A stretch of 64,000 nucleotides of DNA from Desmodesmus armatus. Taxonomy: Eukaryota > Chlorophyta > Chlorophyceae > Sphaeropleales > Scenedesmaceae. A model generated the notes under the pieces. That model had not been told where the DNA came from. It ran no database searches and saw only the letters and a list, made by a program, of their open reading frames with translations. Shown here piece after piece: positions 11,605-24,082 of this stretch. Position 1 is the stretch's first letter; every line of letters begins with the position of its first letter. Position numbers and translations under genes: made by a program. The stretch covers positions 662,501 through 726,500 of the forward strand of contig VIIQ02000015.1 of assembly GCA_007449985.2 (NCBI GenBank), given 5' to 3'.

Positions 11605-12078
11605 TTACTGGCTGTTGGGGCCCCTCTTCTTGCCGAAGCCAACCACTGCATGGCGCAACAGATACAAGAATAGGTCAGCATGCCATCCTTGCCTGCTGTG
11701 TCAGTCAGTCACGGAGCTGCAACCACATGCACAGCAGCAGCAGTGGCAGCTGATCTTCAGGCTTCCCAAGCCCCCAGCTCCTGCATGCCTAGTGTACGAA
11801 GCCCAGATACGCACCAACGTTCACGAAACGGCGGTTGTACTTGATACGCTTCATTGCACGGCCTGTGGGCTTCTTCTTCTTCTCCTGCTTGGGCACCTTG
11901 GGGGTCTGGCCACGCACCTTACCGGCACGGGCGAGGGAACCGTGGACCTTGCCTGCAAAACATCACCAGCACTGATCAATCATACTGAACCAGAAAACGC
12001 CGGAAGCTACTGCCAGTGCTTGGGAACACTGCAAACTCGGCGGCCTCCTGTCATGCAGCAGCGGTGGCACGTACCCAT
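11605..12078 (-). CDS. RPS30: Small ribosomal subunit protein eS30
   Basis: Three exons: 12075-12078, 11815-11952, 11605-11645. They code for 60 residues, the normal length of mature eS30. The product has the family signature [19 protein letters not shown], a KKKK cluster, [16 protein letters not shown] and the C terminus [13 protein letters not shown]. It is a basic component of the cytosolic 40S subunit. Coding starts directly at MGKVHG, so there is no ubiquitin-like (FUBI) fusion as in animals, matching plants. The first coding exon holds only ATG plus one G. It was chosen because ATGG|GTACGT at 12078 is the only nearby donor that completes the invariant Gly 2 codon with the acceptor at 11952. 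The 5' leader may have another exon. Confidence 0.9.
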
Positions 12079-14173
12079 ATTTGCTGTCTTTGTGCGTGAA
12101 GGACCTCAGAGTGCAAAGGGACTGCAACAGCGTGCCTGGGGCAATTTCGCTCGCAACTCTTGGAAAACCCTTCGGTCAGGTTTTGCACAAGCTCAAAACA
12201 ACGAGTGTATGTAGGTGCAGCCGTGTTTCCAAGCCCACAGGTATTCATTTGCAGCCAGCCATTCAGCCAGCCATCCTGGTGCATGGTGCTATCTGTGGGC
12301 TCACCAGTCCTTATGTGCAGCCCCCCCCCCTCCAGTGCTGCAATGCTTTTGCCCACGTGGTTGCTGATGTTGTTGTTTTGGGTAAGTTTGGTGATGTACA
12401 GCCTGACAGCAGTGGCATGCCTGCATTGGCCATGCATTGTAGTCACCACTCTGCAGCAGCAGCTCCGCAGGTGTAATCTACTTGCTCACAGTGTGTCCTC
12501 TGCACTCAGGCACATAGCAGCGGGCATGTGAAGGAAAACTCCATACACATTATCTTCTGGAATTGCTGCACTGGGGCCCTGACGCCGACAGCAAAGCCCT
12601 GTGAGACTAGGCCTGGGTTGGCCAGTCTGTTCATTGCCGCCCTTCCCTGCCTCCTTGACAGCTTTCCTCTGCGCCCCACTTACCAGTCACTTCAGCGCAG
12701 TGACCAGCCAACCAGCTGCATCGCCACACTAGCATGATCATACATATTCCAGCCTGTCACACAGCCTGCAGCATCACATCATACTTGAGCATCACACCAG
12801 CAGGTCGACGCAGACGTCTGGCACCCCAACGGGCAGTGCCTTTGTCCAGTGGACTTGTTGACGTACAGTGCCTTCAGCACATTACTACGCCGATAGATCC
12901 ATTCCTGGCACAAGCCTGCTGCTGCTGAGTTGTCTCAGGCTGATACTCTCAGCCTGCCAGCAAGTTAAAAAGCATAAATTGATGCCTCCCCTGGTGTGTG
13001 CTTTGCATTGTGATTGTTTTGTTTCAGTTGGTGCAGGCTATGAACACACAGACTGGCCAGTGGCGCTGGACATGCATCTTTGCAGGATTGCATGGGTACC
13101 TCTGAAGGTAGTGAGATCGAACGGTTGCCAATAGCACAAGCAGCAGCTACAACCACAGGGAGTGCCACATAGGTTGGGCAGCATGGAATGTCATCCCTGA
13201 ACTATTGAGGGGAAGGGGCAAACTCCTGCACTCCACCCCACCCCACCTTCACCCAAAGCTGCAAACATTCATCCATCAATCACGACGTCCATCAACACCA
13301 GCACACGCAAGGCGCCAAAACACACCGTGCAAACTGCAGTGCACCCTGCACCAGCTGTAGCCGCAGTGCTCAGGGACAGTCCTTGATCTCTCATGTGTGC
13401 AGATGCGCCACCGTACACAGCCCCATGCAGGCACTCCCGCCAGCACCTCAGTGCACCATACACTACAATGGCCCACTTCCCCAGGGGCACATGACAAGAC
13501 AGACTGTAATAACACTGATGTAAGGTGTATAGGACGTCGACCAGGCAAATTGCCACATTGGCTAGGTATATTGCCAGACATACTGAAACCCTCCGTAAAC
13601 AAACCAACCCAGCAGCGGCAGCCATCTCTGCTGGCGCGAAATGCATTCGTGTATCGCCCCTCACAGCCACCATTTCCAAACACGCTATTAGTTATCGACC
13701 CGGCCCATCAAAGCAGAATGCACCGGGCACAGCATCAGTCAGTCGGCCAATGGGAAGCATTAGATGCTTGCCGCCAGTCCCGGCTTTATCAAAAAGCATA
13801 GCCATACCCGAACCCAGGGCCTGCAACCCGCCCGCAGCACCAGCCCTCACATACACAAGGGTATGTATGGAGCGGTGAGGCAGTTGGCACGCGGGGGATA
13901 GGTTCTGCCAAACTCATAAAGCCATACCCCAAAACCCATAACCCCGATGCACATGGTCAAACATTGGCCAGTCCTGCTTTGCTGCTTTCTTTGCCAAGCA
14001 AGCCCACCATCACCCAGCTAAGGTATATAAGATACTGAACTCTCAAAACTGCGGTGAGCGCTCTGTGTGGCAGCAGGTGCACCCTCAAACAGACACCAGG
14101 AGGCGGCAACACATACCACACCGTTGGTGACCAAGCACGCATGGCGATATGCACCACCACAGAAACCCCGGCA

Positions 14174-14230
14174 CGTTGTGCTGGCGTCACAAACGTGCTG
14201 GCGCCACAAACGTGCTGGCGCCACAAACGC
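14174..14230. repeat. Tandem 17-bp repeat
   Basis: Two perfect copies of aaacgtgctggcgccac (14191-14207, 14208-14224) follow a diverged copy and precede a partial one. Each unit contains the palindrome ggcgcc. Confidence 0.85.
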
Positions 14231-15462
14231 GTCATGATGGCCGCTAAACCACAGGCAGCCAGGGGAGGGATGTGATGCGATGAGGGAAGGTGATGGTGTT
14301 GTGGTGTGTAGACAGACAACGTGCATCCAACCGTACCCGTGTGTGATGGCGAGTGGCTCTCAAGGCCCCAGGTAAACCACTCCCCCGATCACATACAGAC
14401 ATGCCACAGTGATGCCTTGTTGCGGAGCAAGCACTGCATTATGTAAGGTGCTTCACAGGCACACCAAACAAGCAAGAGGTAACTTATGGCTTCCAACCAA
14501 GTCTCTGTTATCAGGACCGCACCAGGAGTCCCGCCACCAAACAAGTGTCCACCTTGAAACAACATGTGAACACCCAAGAAAACGTCTCACTGGCAACTCT
14601 GTGCAATACTCCTACGATACTTGATCAGTGGGCCACGCCTAATCATCCCTTTGGAAGCCAAAAACAGCTCATGGGGCAGTGCAGATTAGCCTGTTCCGGT
14701 GCAGGCACGCGGCCATGGGTGCAGAATACGGTGTGTCGCCGCATTCACCATTCCAAGACCAACAACGATCAAAACAACGGCAATACCGCTCAGCCTCGCA
14801 ACCGGCCACAGGTATGGGGCGCAGCCACCCCGATGCAACAGTCACTTGCGTATCACGACCACATGCAGCAGAGGTGCAAGCAGACGTGCAGCACCCCCAC
14901 ACAGTGCTGCAGCAAGCCGTGCAACACTGGTATTTGTTTATGAAACCACCATACTACGTCCATAACCACCCAAGGTCCCCTTCAAAGCAAGAGCATGTGC
15001 AAACCAGAAAGCAAGGCATGAACGCCCTTAGTGGGACTTCTCCTGGCCACGACACTGCCAAATTGGCCAGCGAAACTGGTGCTGCTGGCTGTCGCAACCA
15101 ACATAGGAGGCCCCAGAACAGAACTGCGGCTACAATCGAGCAGCCATGGCACGGCTACACCGTTTGCAGCACGAGACTGCACGAGCGCAAGAGGCGGCCG
15201 TGCGCTAAAGCGTGCAATCCAAACAAAAGATGGCTGTGAGCAGTGCAAAATGTGCCGCAGCTGAAAACATGGCAGCCGCGCGTGCTTAGTAGCATGCACT
15301 TGACGGACAATTGCTGTCACGAGATACTTGCCGCAGCATGCAGTGTTCACGAGAAATCGCCAAGTTGTGCTGCATTGGGTGCAGCGACAACACACAACCC
15401 AGGTGTCTGGAGACCACTTGAAAGCATTCCCCAGCAGACACCACGTCTCCAAACACATCAAG

Positions 15463-15518
15463 ATAAGATAAGAGAGAGACAGAAAGAGAGAGTGAGAGAG
15501 AACGGGAGAGAAAACAAG
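15463..15518. repeat. GA-rich simple sequence
   Basis: A purine-only tract of agagag/gagaga type lies within an otherwise C/A-rich strand. Confidence 0.8.
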
Positions 15519-17495
15519 CAGATGCCTTTGGCCGCAGGAAGGATCTTTTATGTGCAGCCACCTGAACAGCAGCAGCAGGCGCAACAGGTATCAGCATGCA
15601 AAAGCAGGCTGCCTGCCTGCGGCACGGTAGTGACACGTTATCAACAACACGCAAAGCGGAGCACCAACAACCACTACTTGCAGGAAAGCAGAAGAGACTG
15701 CCAAGCAACGCCACCAGCCACGAACTCGATACGCCTGCAGGGCGTATCAGGGTGTGCGGTACTGCTGAGCAAAACCACGGCCACACGACAGACCAGGGAG
15801 TCAGCCACCTGGCACACTGGGCGCCACCACGCATTTTGTGGCACTGTTCTTCCATGCATCGCTTCAGCTGCACTCAGAAGACAGCGCATATGGACTGCAC
15901 CTAGGCAGAACCAACAGAGCAAGAAAAAAGACAACATCAACACCACTAAGACCTATGCTAGCATGCCGCAACACATAGCATGCCGTTCTGCAGCAGGCAG
16001 CCACCTGAGAGCAGCAGGTATTCAAGGGACAGAGGTGTGGGAAGGATTCATCCATCAGGTGCTTGCGAGCCACGCAGCACAGAGGTGCAGCGACGCCTGC
16101 TCTTCGGCAAGGGCTCGGTGCACAAAAGCAGGCGGCAGACAGTGATTGAACACACTGCACCCCTGCCTGTACACCACACCATAACAACTGGAAGCTCCCA
16201 AACAGAAGCAGCCGATAGTGTGTTGCAACGCAGAACACCAGATCAAACGCATCAGCAACCAACATGGTAGTGCAGTTCAACAGCAAGCGTTTCCGCCTTG
16301 TGCTGCTGCACAAACACAGCGATTCACACACGCATGCAGGGCTACACAGGATGACTTCAACCACAACCGCCGATGCGCCTGCGGCTGCAGGCATACTTGA
16401 CGACATCTGCACAGCCTGCAATGCATCACCACAGCTGCAGGAACAAGCCGTCCAACCGTGGACATGGACAGCATCAGCGAGCGAGCAAACATGAGATCTG
16501 CATGCGCAAGCAGATACCTCAACGGTTGCACAACAGATTCACATAGGAACATCTGCAGAGTGGCGCGGCCCGCACCCAATGTATGGCACGCAACAACATC
16601 AACAGCACAGCGGTCCATTCTACAGCCCAACCGTAACCGCAGCAGCAAGCTGCGCAGAGCTTCATACATAGCTGCAGAAGACTCATCTTGCTGCAGCAGC
16701 GTGCGCTGGAATAGCATCGCAGAACAGATCGCAGAGCATACAAGACAGTGGCTTTTGTCCACACAACTAAACACGACTCCATGCAGCCTTCAAATCTCCT
16801 ACGCACTGGAATTCTCCAGCGCAGTAGCATTAGGCACACACTCACACACATGAGAGCAGTGCACAGACATTCAAGAAGACAACAGTGGCAGTGTGACGGG
16901 TAGTAGCAAGCCCGGAAGGAGATAACCACCACAAAACAGGCATATAGAGCTACAGACGCTAGCATGACAGTGTGTACCACATGTGCTGAGCTTGTGCACA
17001 GCTGCAAACTTCAGCCTCCACAGCTTAGACCTCCTGCACCTGACAGGGCTGGCAGCTGATGCAGACAACAGCTTTCAATACAATCGGAACTGGAGCTGCA
17101 CAGCCCCTTGTGCCGGATGTACATTGTTGACATGTACGTTCATGTAGCCTCACCCTCACCCTCAGCTGCCGACAAGCAAGAGAGTCTCACATGCACAACA
17201 GCCCTCAAGCACCTCATTAATACCAGCGGCCCTGTCTCAACACGCACACTTCCAACTCCTCCCACCCTCCAGCACACTCAGCGACTGCCCACACAGTGGA
17301 TAACAGGACGGTGAAGCACCGCAACACCGCCAAACGTCAACTGCTGACCATCTTGATGCCAAACTCAGTGGCTGCTGTTGACTCAAAGAGTGAGAAAGGG
17401 TACTCAACAGCGGCATGCACAGGGGGCCAGCAGTTCTTCAGGCCCAACACCGTGCAGACCTTACTGCTGCAGCACAAGTACAATACGGCTGCTGT

Positions 17496-19414
17496 TCATG
17501 CGGCACGGCCCTTCTTCTCGCCCTTCCATGCAGGTGTCGCCGCCACACGCGGCATGAACACACCTGTGCCCTTCTTTGCCGGTTGAGTGGCGCCATCCTG
17601 GCCGCCAGCCCTTGGCTGCAGGATTGAGCCGGCCTGATCCACCATGGTGGATGACCGCGGCACATCGAGGGACTGCCTTCCCACAGCGCCTGCTGTCCTG
17701 CTGCTGACATCGAAGGAGCGCCGCCTGCTTGCTGCGTCACGCATGGCAGTCTGCGCTGCGCAGCTTGCTGCAGGACCGCAGGAACCCGCAGGAGGTGCTG
17801 ACAACCCCGCAGGAGGCATGAAGCCGACTGTCTCCCCGCGTGTGCTGGACATGCCGTACTGCATGGGGTACTGCAGCCCCTCTGCGCACCCGCCGGAGTG
17901 CATGTTGGGTGCCAGCAGGAGCGACCCGGTGCTGTTCACCACTGCCGACATCCTGCGTATGGTCCTGCCAGAAGCATCAACCGCTGCGGGTGTTGCAGCA
18001 GCATACAGCATCCCGTCAGGTATACCTGACGGGATGCTGCCCAGCACACCCATCCCTGACTGCATCCCGCTGGCGAGGCCAGCACGGCTCATGGGCTCCA
18101 CATGGAAGGAGTGCCGGCGGAGCCTGGGCTGTCCTGCAAGGTCGGGGTGGGTCGGGGCGACAGAAAAGCTGGCCCTGTGTGCTGGGGCCATATGCATGCT
18201 GCTGCCCATTACACCAGCGCTCATCAGCTGCCCGTCACCACAGAACAGCAGGTCAGGGTGTGCAGCGCTGGGCGCAAAGCCCGCGGACGCAGCCATGCTG
18301 TCCCCCATGCAGCATGACGCGTCCTGCAGGCTCTGCATGGAGCCCAGCACACCTGCGCTGCCCATGCGCGACATGCCAGGAGAGGGCGTGACGGGGTTGA
18401 GCAGCATGCAGCTGCTCTGCGCAGTAAGGCTGCTGAGTGCAGCTGCTAGCTCCGGGTTCAGGTTCATCCCCATGCTCTGGGGTACCCCTGCTGCCTGCAT
18501 GTGGGCCCCTGCAGCAAAGCCGTCTCCCGGTCCTGCGAACGGGGACTGCATCATGAGCTCGCTGCCTGCAGGCCTCATCAGGTCTGTCTGTGGGCTTTCA
18601 AGGCACTGCATGGGCTGCTGGCCTGCAGCACTGAGGGCCAGGGACAGCTGCAGGCAGCTTAGGTCCAGGCTGGTGCGGCCACTGTTGGCTGCTGCCTGCT
18701 GTGCCTCTACCTGCTGAGCTGCTGCCATGCTGGTGGGGCTGAGCTGGCGGCTGCTGTTGACTCCTGCAGGTGCCCAGGGCTGCTCCAGAGGCGCTAGGCC
18801 GGTAGAGCTGCAGGCGGGAAATAAATCAAGAGGCGGAAGATGCGGCCAGTCGCGAGACGCGGTGAGAATACTCAGGTGGGGTGAATGCAGTGCTAGGCAG
18901 CAGTGCAGTATAGTGGCAGACCATCGGCGTTGTGTACAGCATGCTGCGGTGAACGTGGCGAACCATGTTAGGGCTGAAACACCAACAAGCAGAAGACGCA
19001 GTGCCAAGCAGCACTGCCCAGAATCTGGGCGGGAACCCCGTCGTGCCTTCAACAAACATGGCCAGCACAGCGTCAGCTGCCTGCAATGCCTTGGGGCGTT
19101 GGGTCCCCCCTGATGCGCGAGCACAGCATGCTGCTTGAAAGGCAACCTCACCATGCCAGCTCCATCATTAAGTTGGCAGCATCATCCTGCGGTGTTGAGG
19201 GCATGTCCTGCATCATGGGGGCTGCACTGCCGTGCTGGGCGGCGGCAATCTGCTGCAGCAACGCCAGCTGTTGCTGCTTGGCAGTGCGTCGCTCCATGCT
19301 GACCTGCCGGAGGGCCAGCAGCTGAGCAATTTCGGCGTCAATTGCCTTTTCCATATCTTCCATGGGGACCAGTGCAGCCCGGCATTGCTGCTGCTGTTGC
19401 TGGATGGACAACAT
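17496..19414 (-). CDS. Unrecognised Met/Ser/Ala-rich protein with RRxS phosphosite-like motifs
   Basis: Two exons are supported: 19152-19414 and 17496-18807. They join in phase (GCATG|GTGAGG to CAG|CTCTACC) into 524 residues. The first about 85 residues form a likely helix or coiled coil (MEDMEKAIDAEIAQLLALRQ, then ERRTAKQQQLALLQQ). The rest is low complexity, rich in Met, Ser, Ala and Gly. It carries repeated basophilic kinase-type sites (RRHSFH, RRMSAV, RRRSFDV, GRQSLDV) of the kind bound by 14-3-3 proteins when phosphorylated. No catalytic domain is visible. Such tails occur in plant CCCH zinc-finger and other RNA-regulatory proteins, but I see no zinc finger here. An acceptor-like CCAG at 19417 leaves room for 5' exons further right that I could not find, so the N terminus may be incomplete. 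A perfect 34-bp palindrome lies inside the second exon. Confidence 0.6.
18006..18039. repeat. Perfect 34-bp palindrome inside a coding exon
   Basis: Positions 18006-18039 equal their own reverse complement, centred between 18022 and 18023 (aggta/tacct). Both strands read IPSGIPDGML, in the coding frame on the minus strand. It could form a 17-bp cruciform or RNA hairpin. Confidence 0.97.
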
Positions 19415-22400
19415 TGCTGGATGAGGCTTACAAGATAGATGCACCTACATACACAACAGCATACAACAGGAAACCTTTGTTGAAACGGGCATGCTTCGTG
19501 AGTTCTCAGGAAGCACCAGGGGAACCAACCCACTGCTGCTGCTGATGAGGAGCAAAGCTTACTCGGACGTGCTGTCATGCTTACTACATCCCACTGAAAA
19601 CATTTGAGAGAAGACACGCACGAATGCGACACCGGCTGCTGCTGCAAACATTAAGCATCCGGATCCTCGATGACGACCAGACCAGAGGAAGAAGGAGCAG
19701 GCGCAGACTTGCCAGGGACCACCGAGTCACTGCTAGGTATCCAACCAAGAACCCACGCCAAGTATCCGCCTACCCGGGATGCTTGGAGCTGGTCAGGGCA
19801 AACACCGCTGGATGCAGGGCCACGACAGCAAAATCACGGGCGTGGGGCCTTTCTACAGTCTTAGATACCTCTACCACTCTCTTGCTGTCGCGAACCGAGA
19901 CCTATTCATGCGAATTTCACCTTTAAAAGGTTTGGGTGATTATCATGCATTTGCTACCTGTCCGGACACTATATCACAAAGTCGTAAAAGATCTGTAAAG
20001 GAAAGGATGGAGGGCTTCCCAATCCGACCTTGCTCGGAGAGGTTTCAGGTTTAAAGCTTGGTACGTTGCCCAGTGACCCCTCTTATAGTGACAATTCCAG
20101 AAGGTGTACAAAAAACTGACTCTCGGCATCCTGGGCAGGTGAGGTCCCCTCTGGCCAAATGTCAACAGGGCAAATGTACCATCAGTAATTATGTTATAAC
20201 ACTCGCTGCACAATGACACCAGCCATTCGTTCTGTCCAAGGGTAAAAAAGGTTGATCCCCATTTGAACGTACCTGTGACACCCCTAAACACTAACCAGCA
20301 TGCACACATACCAGGCCATGATGACGTGTCCAGCTCAGGTGTACTAGCGTGTGGACGCCCACGTCGACGTGGTCAGCTGGGTGGGGACAAAGGGTGGCCA
20401 TGCCTCCAGGGCCTGCACAAGTTTTAGGCTGCAGCAGAGGCATTGTGGCAGGCTGCATGGTGCGTGAGAGCATATCAATACAGTGTAGTTTCATATGAAC
20501 TTTTGCCATGTCACATGTGCACACTCCTTTGTCGTGCTGCATGCACAGAGACAGCAGTCAGCCACGCTTGGCTTGTAATGAAGATTTTCATGAAGCAGAG
20601 TGTTGCTCCTCCCCCTCCCCCCCCCCCCCCTCCTCCCCCCGCCCTTCTTCACCCCCCGCCTCCCCCCACCTACCCACACCCACCGCACCCGTGTGAGGAG
20701 GGGGGGGGGGCTAAACCCCAAACCCTGCCACCCGTGCAGTGTAATCACGTAGGTCATCATAACAATTACATACTTTTCCAGCAGGTACCTTGTGCACAGG
20801 GCAAACCCAAAATCACAGATCAACCCAGGCGCATAAGACAGCACCACCTAACCCTGGGAAGGCATTGCTGCCTCGCAGAGCCTGGGCCAGTTGTGGCCAC
20901 AACGCAGGCATACGAAGGGCACAAGGGCAGCAGCGCTGAAACAGACCACCCCACACATGCTGCTCTGTGGTGTCAAAACCAAGCTACTGCAGTGGAATTC
21001 CCAAGGACCTGTGGTCAGCAAGTCGCTAGAGTGCCCCAAGCAAGCACCAGGCGTAGCTGGGTGAGCAGAGCTCTGTGATGCAGATCACCTGCACGGAAAT
21101 GTATGCAACAGATTCGAGTGCCGGGAGGCCCTATGAGTCTGGGGTTTTGTTTATAATTTTACTCAGGAATTATTGGAATCAACACATCCAGGGCCCTGCT
21201 GTCATCGATTGCACTGTACTGCACGTGCCGTGGACCTGGTGACTTGTACGTCCTGGACCAACCGTAAGGACTACTCTGGCCCCCAGTGGGAGGGGGTGAG
21301 GCATGCAGCTCAGCTTCGGAGTCCGAAGGGGCCGTCTGGGGCACGCCACACCACAAATCCAATCCGCGCAAGCTTCTGAGTGCACCCAGTCACTGGGTAA
21401 TTCTTGCAGGGCTGAAGTTGTGGCGAGGGCTTGTGAGGGGCTGCTGGGGTGTTTGGCAGTGATGGGTCGGGGGACTTGCACAGGATAGTGCTGATTCAGT
21501 GGGAACCCCAGCAGCTGAGCCTAAAGAGTGAATAGGCCCGGCGCTGAGTCAGCGCCACCGCTGCAAGGGTAGCCTTGCCAAGAAGAACCGGTCCTGCAAT
21601 TGCATGCGCTGACACAGCTTGTAGTGGACCTTTGAAGCCACTACTACACAGCTTGTCAATGGCCCAGCAAGCCGCTGCCACACTGGTTGCTGGTATCATC
21701 GGGGCACTTGTCAGCACCACCCTCAGTGTTGATTTTATTGTGACGACTGTCAAGGTACGGTCAGCTTCCCAAAGCAAGCGCCTGCTATCATGTCATCAAG
21801 CAAGGCTCACACGGTAAGGTCACACGTGCCAAGTGCCGATCTTCAAGCTGGCAGTCACATCAAGAATTGTTGCCTGCCATGATGGCATGCCTCTTTGCAG
21901 CGACGTGGGGAGATAGTACGTGCTTGTGTTGGGACGTGCTGCAGGAAGCTTGGAAGGTAGTAATTGCACGTGTAAAATCACGGCCCAGACAGGCTGTGGA
22001 ATGTTGCGCCTTCCAAATCCTGATCTCAATTGAGAGCCTTTATGGCCAGCCATGGCTGGCAAACCTTGGAAAGGCAGTACACTTGCTTGTGCTGCACTTG
22101 GAGGTATGCAGAACCAGTAAATGACGCTATTTGCACGTGATAGGTGCGCAGCAAACTTCCTGGCCATCTCTCAATTTCCGCTTTGCCAGGTTGGTGCCAA
22201 CTCAAGTATTCTTGTGGCTGCATAAATGTTGAAGTTGCTGAGCAAAGAAGATAGTGAGTCATACATCCCATGCACATTGTCAGTGATGGCGGTGACATGT
22301 GGACTGTAGCACCCATGTTGAGTTCAAGACAGAGAATGACATAAGAGTGTCTCTGTCGCAGAGCTGCCACCACCCCACCACATCTCACCCTTCCTTCCTC

Positions 22401-22654
22401 GCTTTGATCTCGCACCATTTCAAACCGTCATCGTGCAGATAGCCAAGCCATTGGCGTATCCTGTTGTCGGCACCAGGCCATCAGATCACGTAGCAAGTTC
22501 GTTCCTCCCTGTCTGAGCAGAGGGGTCTATCTTGCTGTAAGACAGTGTCTCAAGATCTTGCGGTAACGCACTGCTGCTGCTAAGGGGGCCTCCCATCCTC
22601 AGCACAGAGAGGCCACACAGCAGCAGCAGCTGAGCAGCCAGTGCAGCAGGCAGG
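19415..22654. other. Intergenic region, two unassigned pieces
   Basis: From 19,850 to 20,300 GC content drops clearly and no frame is convincing. A C/T-rich simple tract lies at 20,605-20,690. On the minus strand 21,159-21,400 reads an open frame ending VLIPIIPE and stop, which could be a terminal exon of an unidentified gene. On the plus strand a short hydrophobic frame ends at a good donor (AAG|GTACGG) near 21,754. Neither is strong enough to call. The last about 150 bases are the SmD1 leader, with CTG/CAG repeats. Confidence 0.4.
20605..20712. repeat. C-rich/G-rich simple sequence
   Basis: A pyrimidine tract with runs of 6-14 C, followed by a run of about 12 G from 20700. Intergenic, with no gene assigned nearby. 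Confidence 0.85.
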
Positions 22655-24082
22655 ATGGTGAAGCTCGTTAGGTGCGTGCTAGTCGTGTGATGCAGTGCTG
22701 TTTTCTGCAAACATACGTCTCCCGCTTGTGTCTCTCATAGCCGGTGAGACATCTGTCTGTAGTCGACCTGTGTGGCGACAGCAGCAACTGTGCATCGCTG
22801 TGTGCATCCTTTCCTGGGAAAGAGGACTCGCGGCAAGGGAATACGTTTATATTGCTGCAGGTTCTTGATGAAGCTGTCGAATGAGACAGTGCAGATAGAG
22901 CTGAAGAACGGCACAGTCTTGCAAGGCACCATCACAGGTGTGTTGGCTGCAGCACGGTCACCAAAGCACCGGTTTGCTGCAGCAGGGACTGCAACACTAT
23001 ACCCTGTGATGGGGATCAGCAGCACAATGCTTTGCAGTGACACGTCAGCCCCCACCGGTGCCACAGTGCCAGTGTGCAAGCCAGATCAGCAAAGGCATCC
23101 AACATGGCCCTGGCAGATCACCCGGCCTTGAGTCCACCCTTTTCCCTCCACAGCCGTCTAGGGTGCACCCCTGTTCCTTCATCCTGCACGTGCAGGTGTC
23201 AACTTGTCTATACCACTTGCACCTTATCTCCCAACTGCCGCAGCCTCCTCTCGACAGCCCTCTGCCCCTGCTCCCCCCCCCCCCCCCCCCCCGCCCCCCA
23301 CCCCACACTCTCACACATCCTCGGCTGTGCTGTGCTGTGCTGTGCTGTGCCCCCAGGTGTGGACGTCGCCATGAACACGCATTTGAAAGCAGTCAAGCTG
23401 ATGCCCAAGGGCCGCAGCCCCATCAACGTGGACCACATGAGTGTGCGCGGCAGCACCATCCGCTACTACATCCTGCCAGACAGCTTGAACCTGGACACAC
23501 TGCTGGTAGACATAGACCAGCCAAAGCAGCGGCCACTCAAGCCACCACGTGCAGGTGAGGCCAAGGTGTAATGTTGCTACTCTTGCCTTGCACAAAGTGT
23601 GAGCGACAACGCATCACCCACATCAAGAGCTTTGCATGTTGAGGGCCGTGTGCTGGTTCGCTACGCCAGTCTGACAGCACCATTGTTCACACTTGGTTGC
23701 TGCATCAGACAGAGCTGCAACAGAACTGCACTGCCGGCAGTTATTATCCTCAGGCGCAGGCGCAGTGCTCCCTCTGTTTGTAGTGTTTGTGGTGTGCTTG
23801 ACAATGCCGAATGCTGTGCCAAGTGGTTGATGAAATTGCTGCCAGCCGCACTTGTACAACCCCCCACCCCCTTCTCCTCGCCCCTGTCCTCCACAAGCTT
23901 CCTGGTCAATGAAAGCACACGCGCGCTTTCTGTGGTTACACTTGTACTGGTTTACTCAACCTTCAAACCGTCTGTTTGTTTGTTGCCCACATTGCCGCAC
24001 CGCCCATGTTTGCTGTGCAGTTGGTGCCGGGCGGGCTCGCGGCCGTGGAAGAGGCAGGGGCCGTGGCAGGGGCAGGGGCTGA
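22655..24082 (+). CDS. SNRPD1: Spliceosomal Sm core protein SmD1
   Basis: Four exons: 22655-22671, 22861-22937, 23357-23554, 24021-24082. They join exactly to 117 residues, the usual SmD1 length. The Sm fold is complete. Sm1 contains [18 protein letters not shown] and [14 protein letters not shown]. Sm2 contains [21 protein letters not shown]. The tail is an RG repeat ([11 protein letters not shown]), the substrate for symmetric arginine dimethylation in Sm proteins. SmD1 pairs with SmD2 in the heptameric ring that binds the Sm site of U1, U2, U4 and U5 snRNA. Exon 1 encodes only MVKLV plus two bases of Arg 6 and was located by its donor AG|GTGCGT. Intron 2 contains a run of about 20 C (near 23271) followed by a TGTGC repeat before the acceptor. 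The 3' region is described separately. Confidence 0.93.

Larger units (their letters stand above)
12079..17495. other. 5.4-kb stretch without a recognised gene
   Basis: It begins with the eS30 upstream region. From about 13.3 to 17.4 kb the plus strand is strongly C/A-rich, so the minus strand is T/G-rich. In this window T/G-rich sense strands follow stop codons (ClpR, SmD1, glycosyltransferase), so part of this may be a very long 3' UTR of the minus-strand gene at 17496. Open frames of up to 300 codons occur (for example 15243-16145 +) but carry no recognisable motif and probably reflect skewed composition. Contains the repeats at 14174-14230 and 15463-15518. Confidence 0.45.

Noticed and set aside
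15243..16145. 300-codon plus-strand open frame and overlapping minus frames of 160-195 codons
   Set aside because: Frames are open on both strands at once, have no recognisable motif and lie in strongly C/A-skewed sequence. Composition explains them.
17644..18717. 357-codon plus-strand open frame
   Set aside because: Antisense to the minus-strand exon 17496-18807, whose splice junction and composition are better. It arises from skewed codon use.
19152..19414. CCCH zinc-finger protein as identity of the 17.5-19.4 kb gene
   Set aside because: The tail resembles those of such proteins but no C-x8-C-x5-C-x3-H finger was found in the exons or upstream on the minus strand.
21575..21817. Short plus-strand hydrophobic frame ending at a good splice donor
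   Set aside because: The minus strand is equally open there and no second exon or homology could be found.
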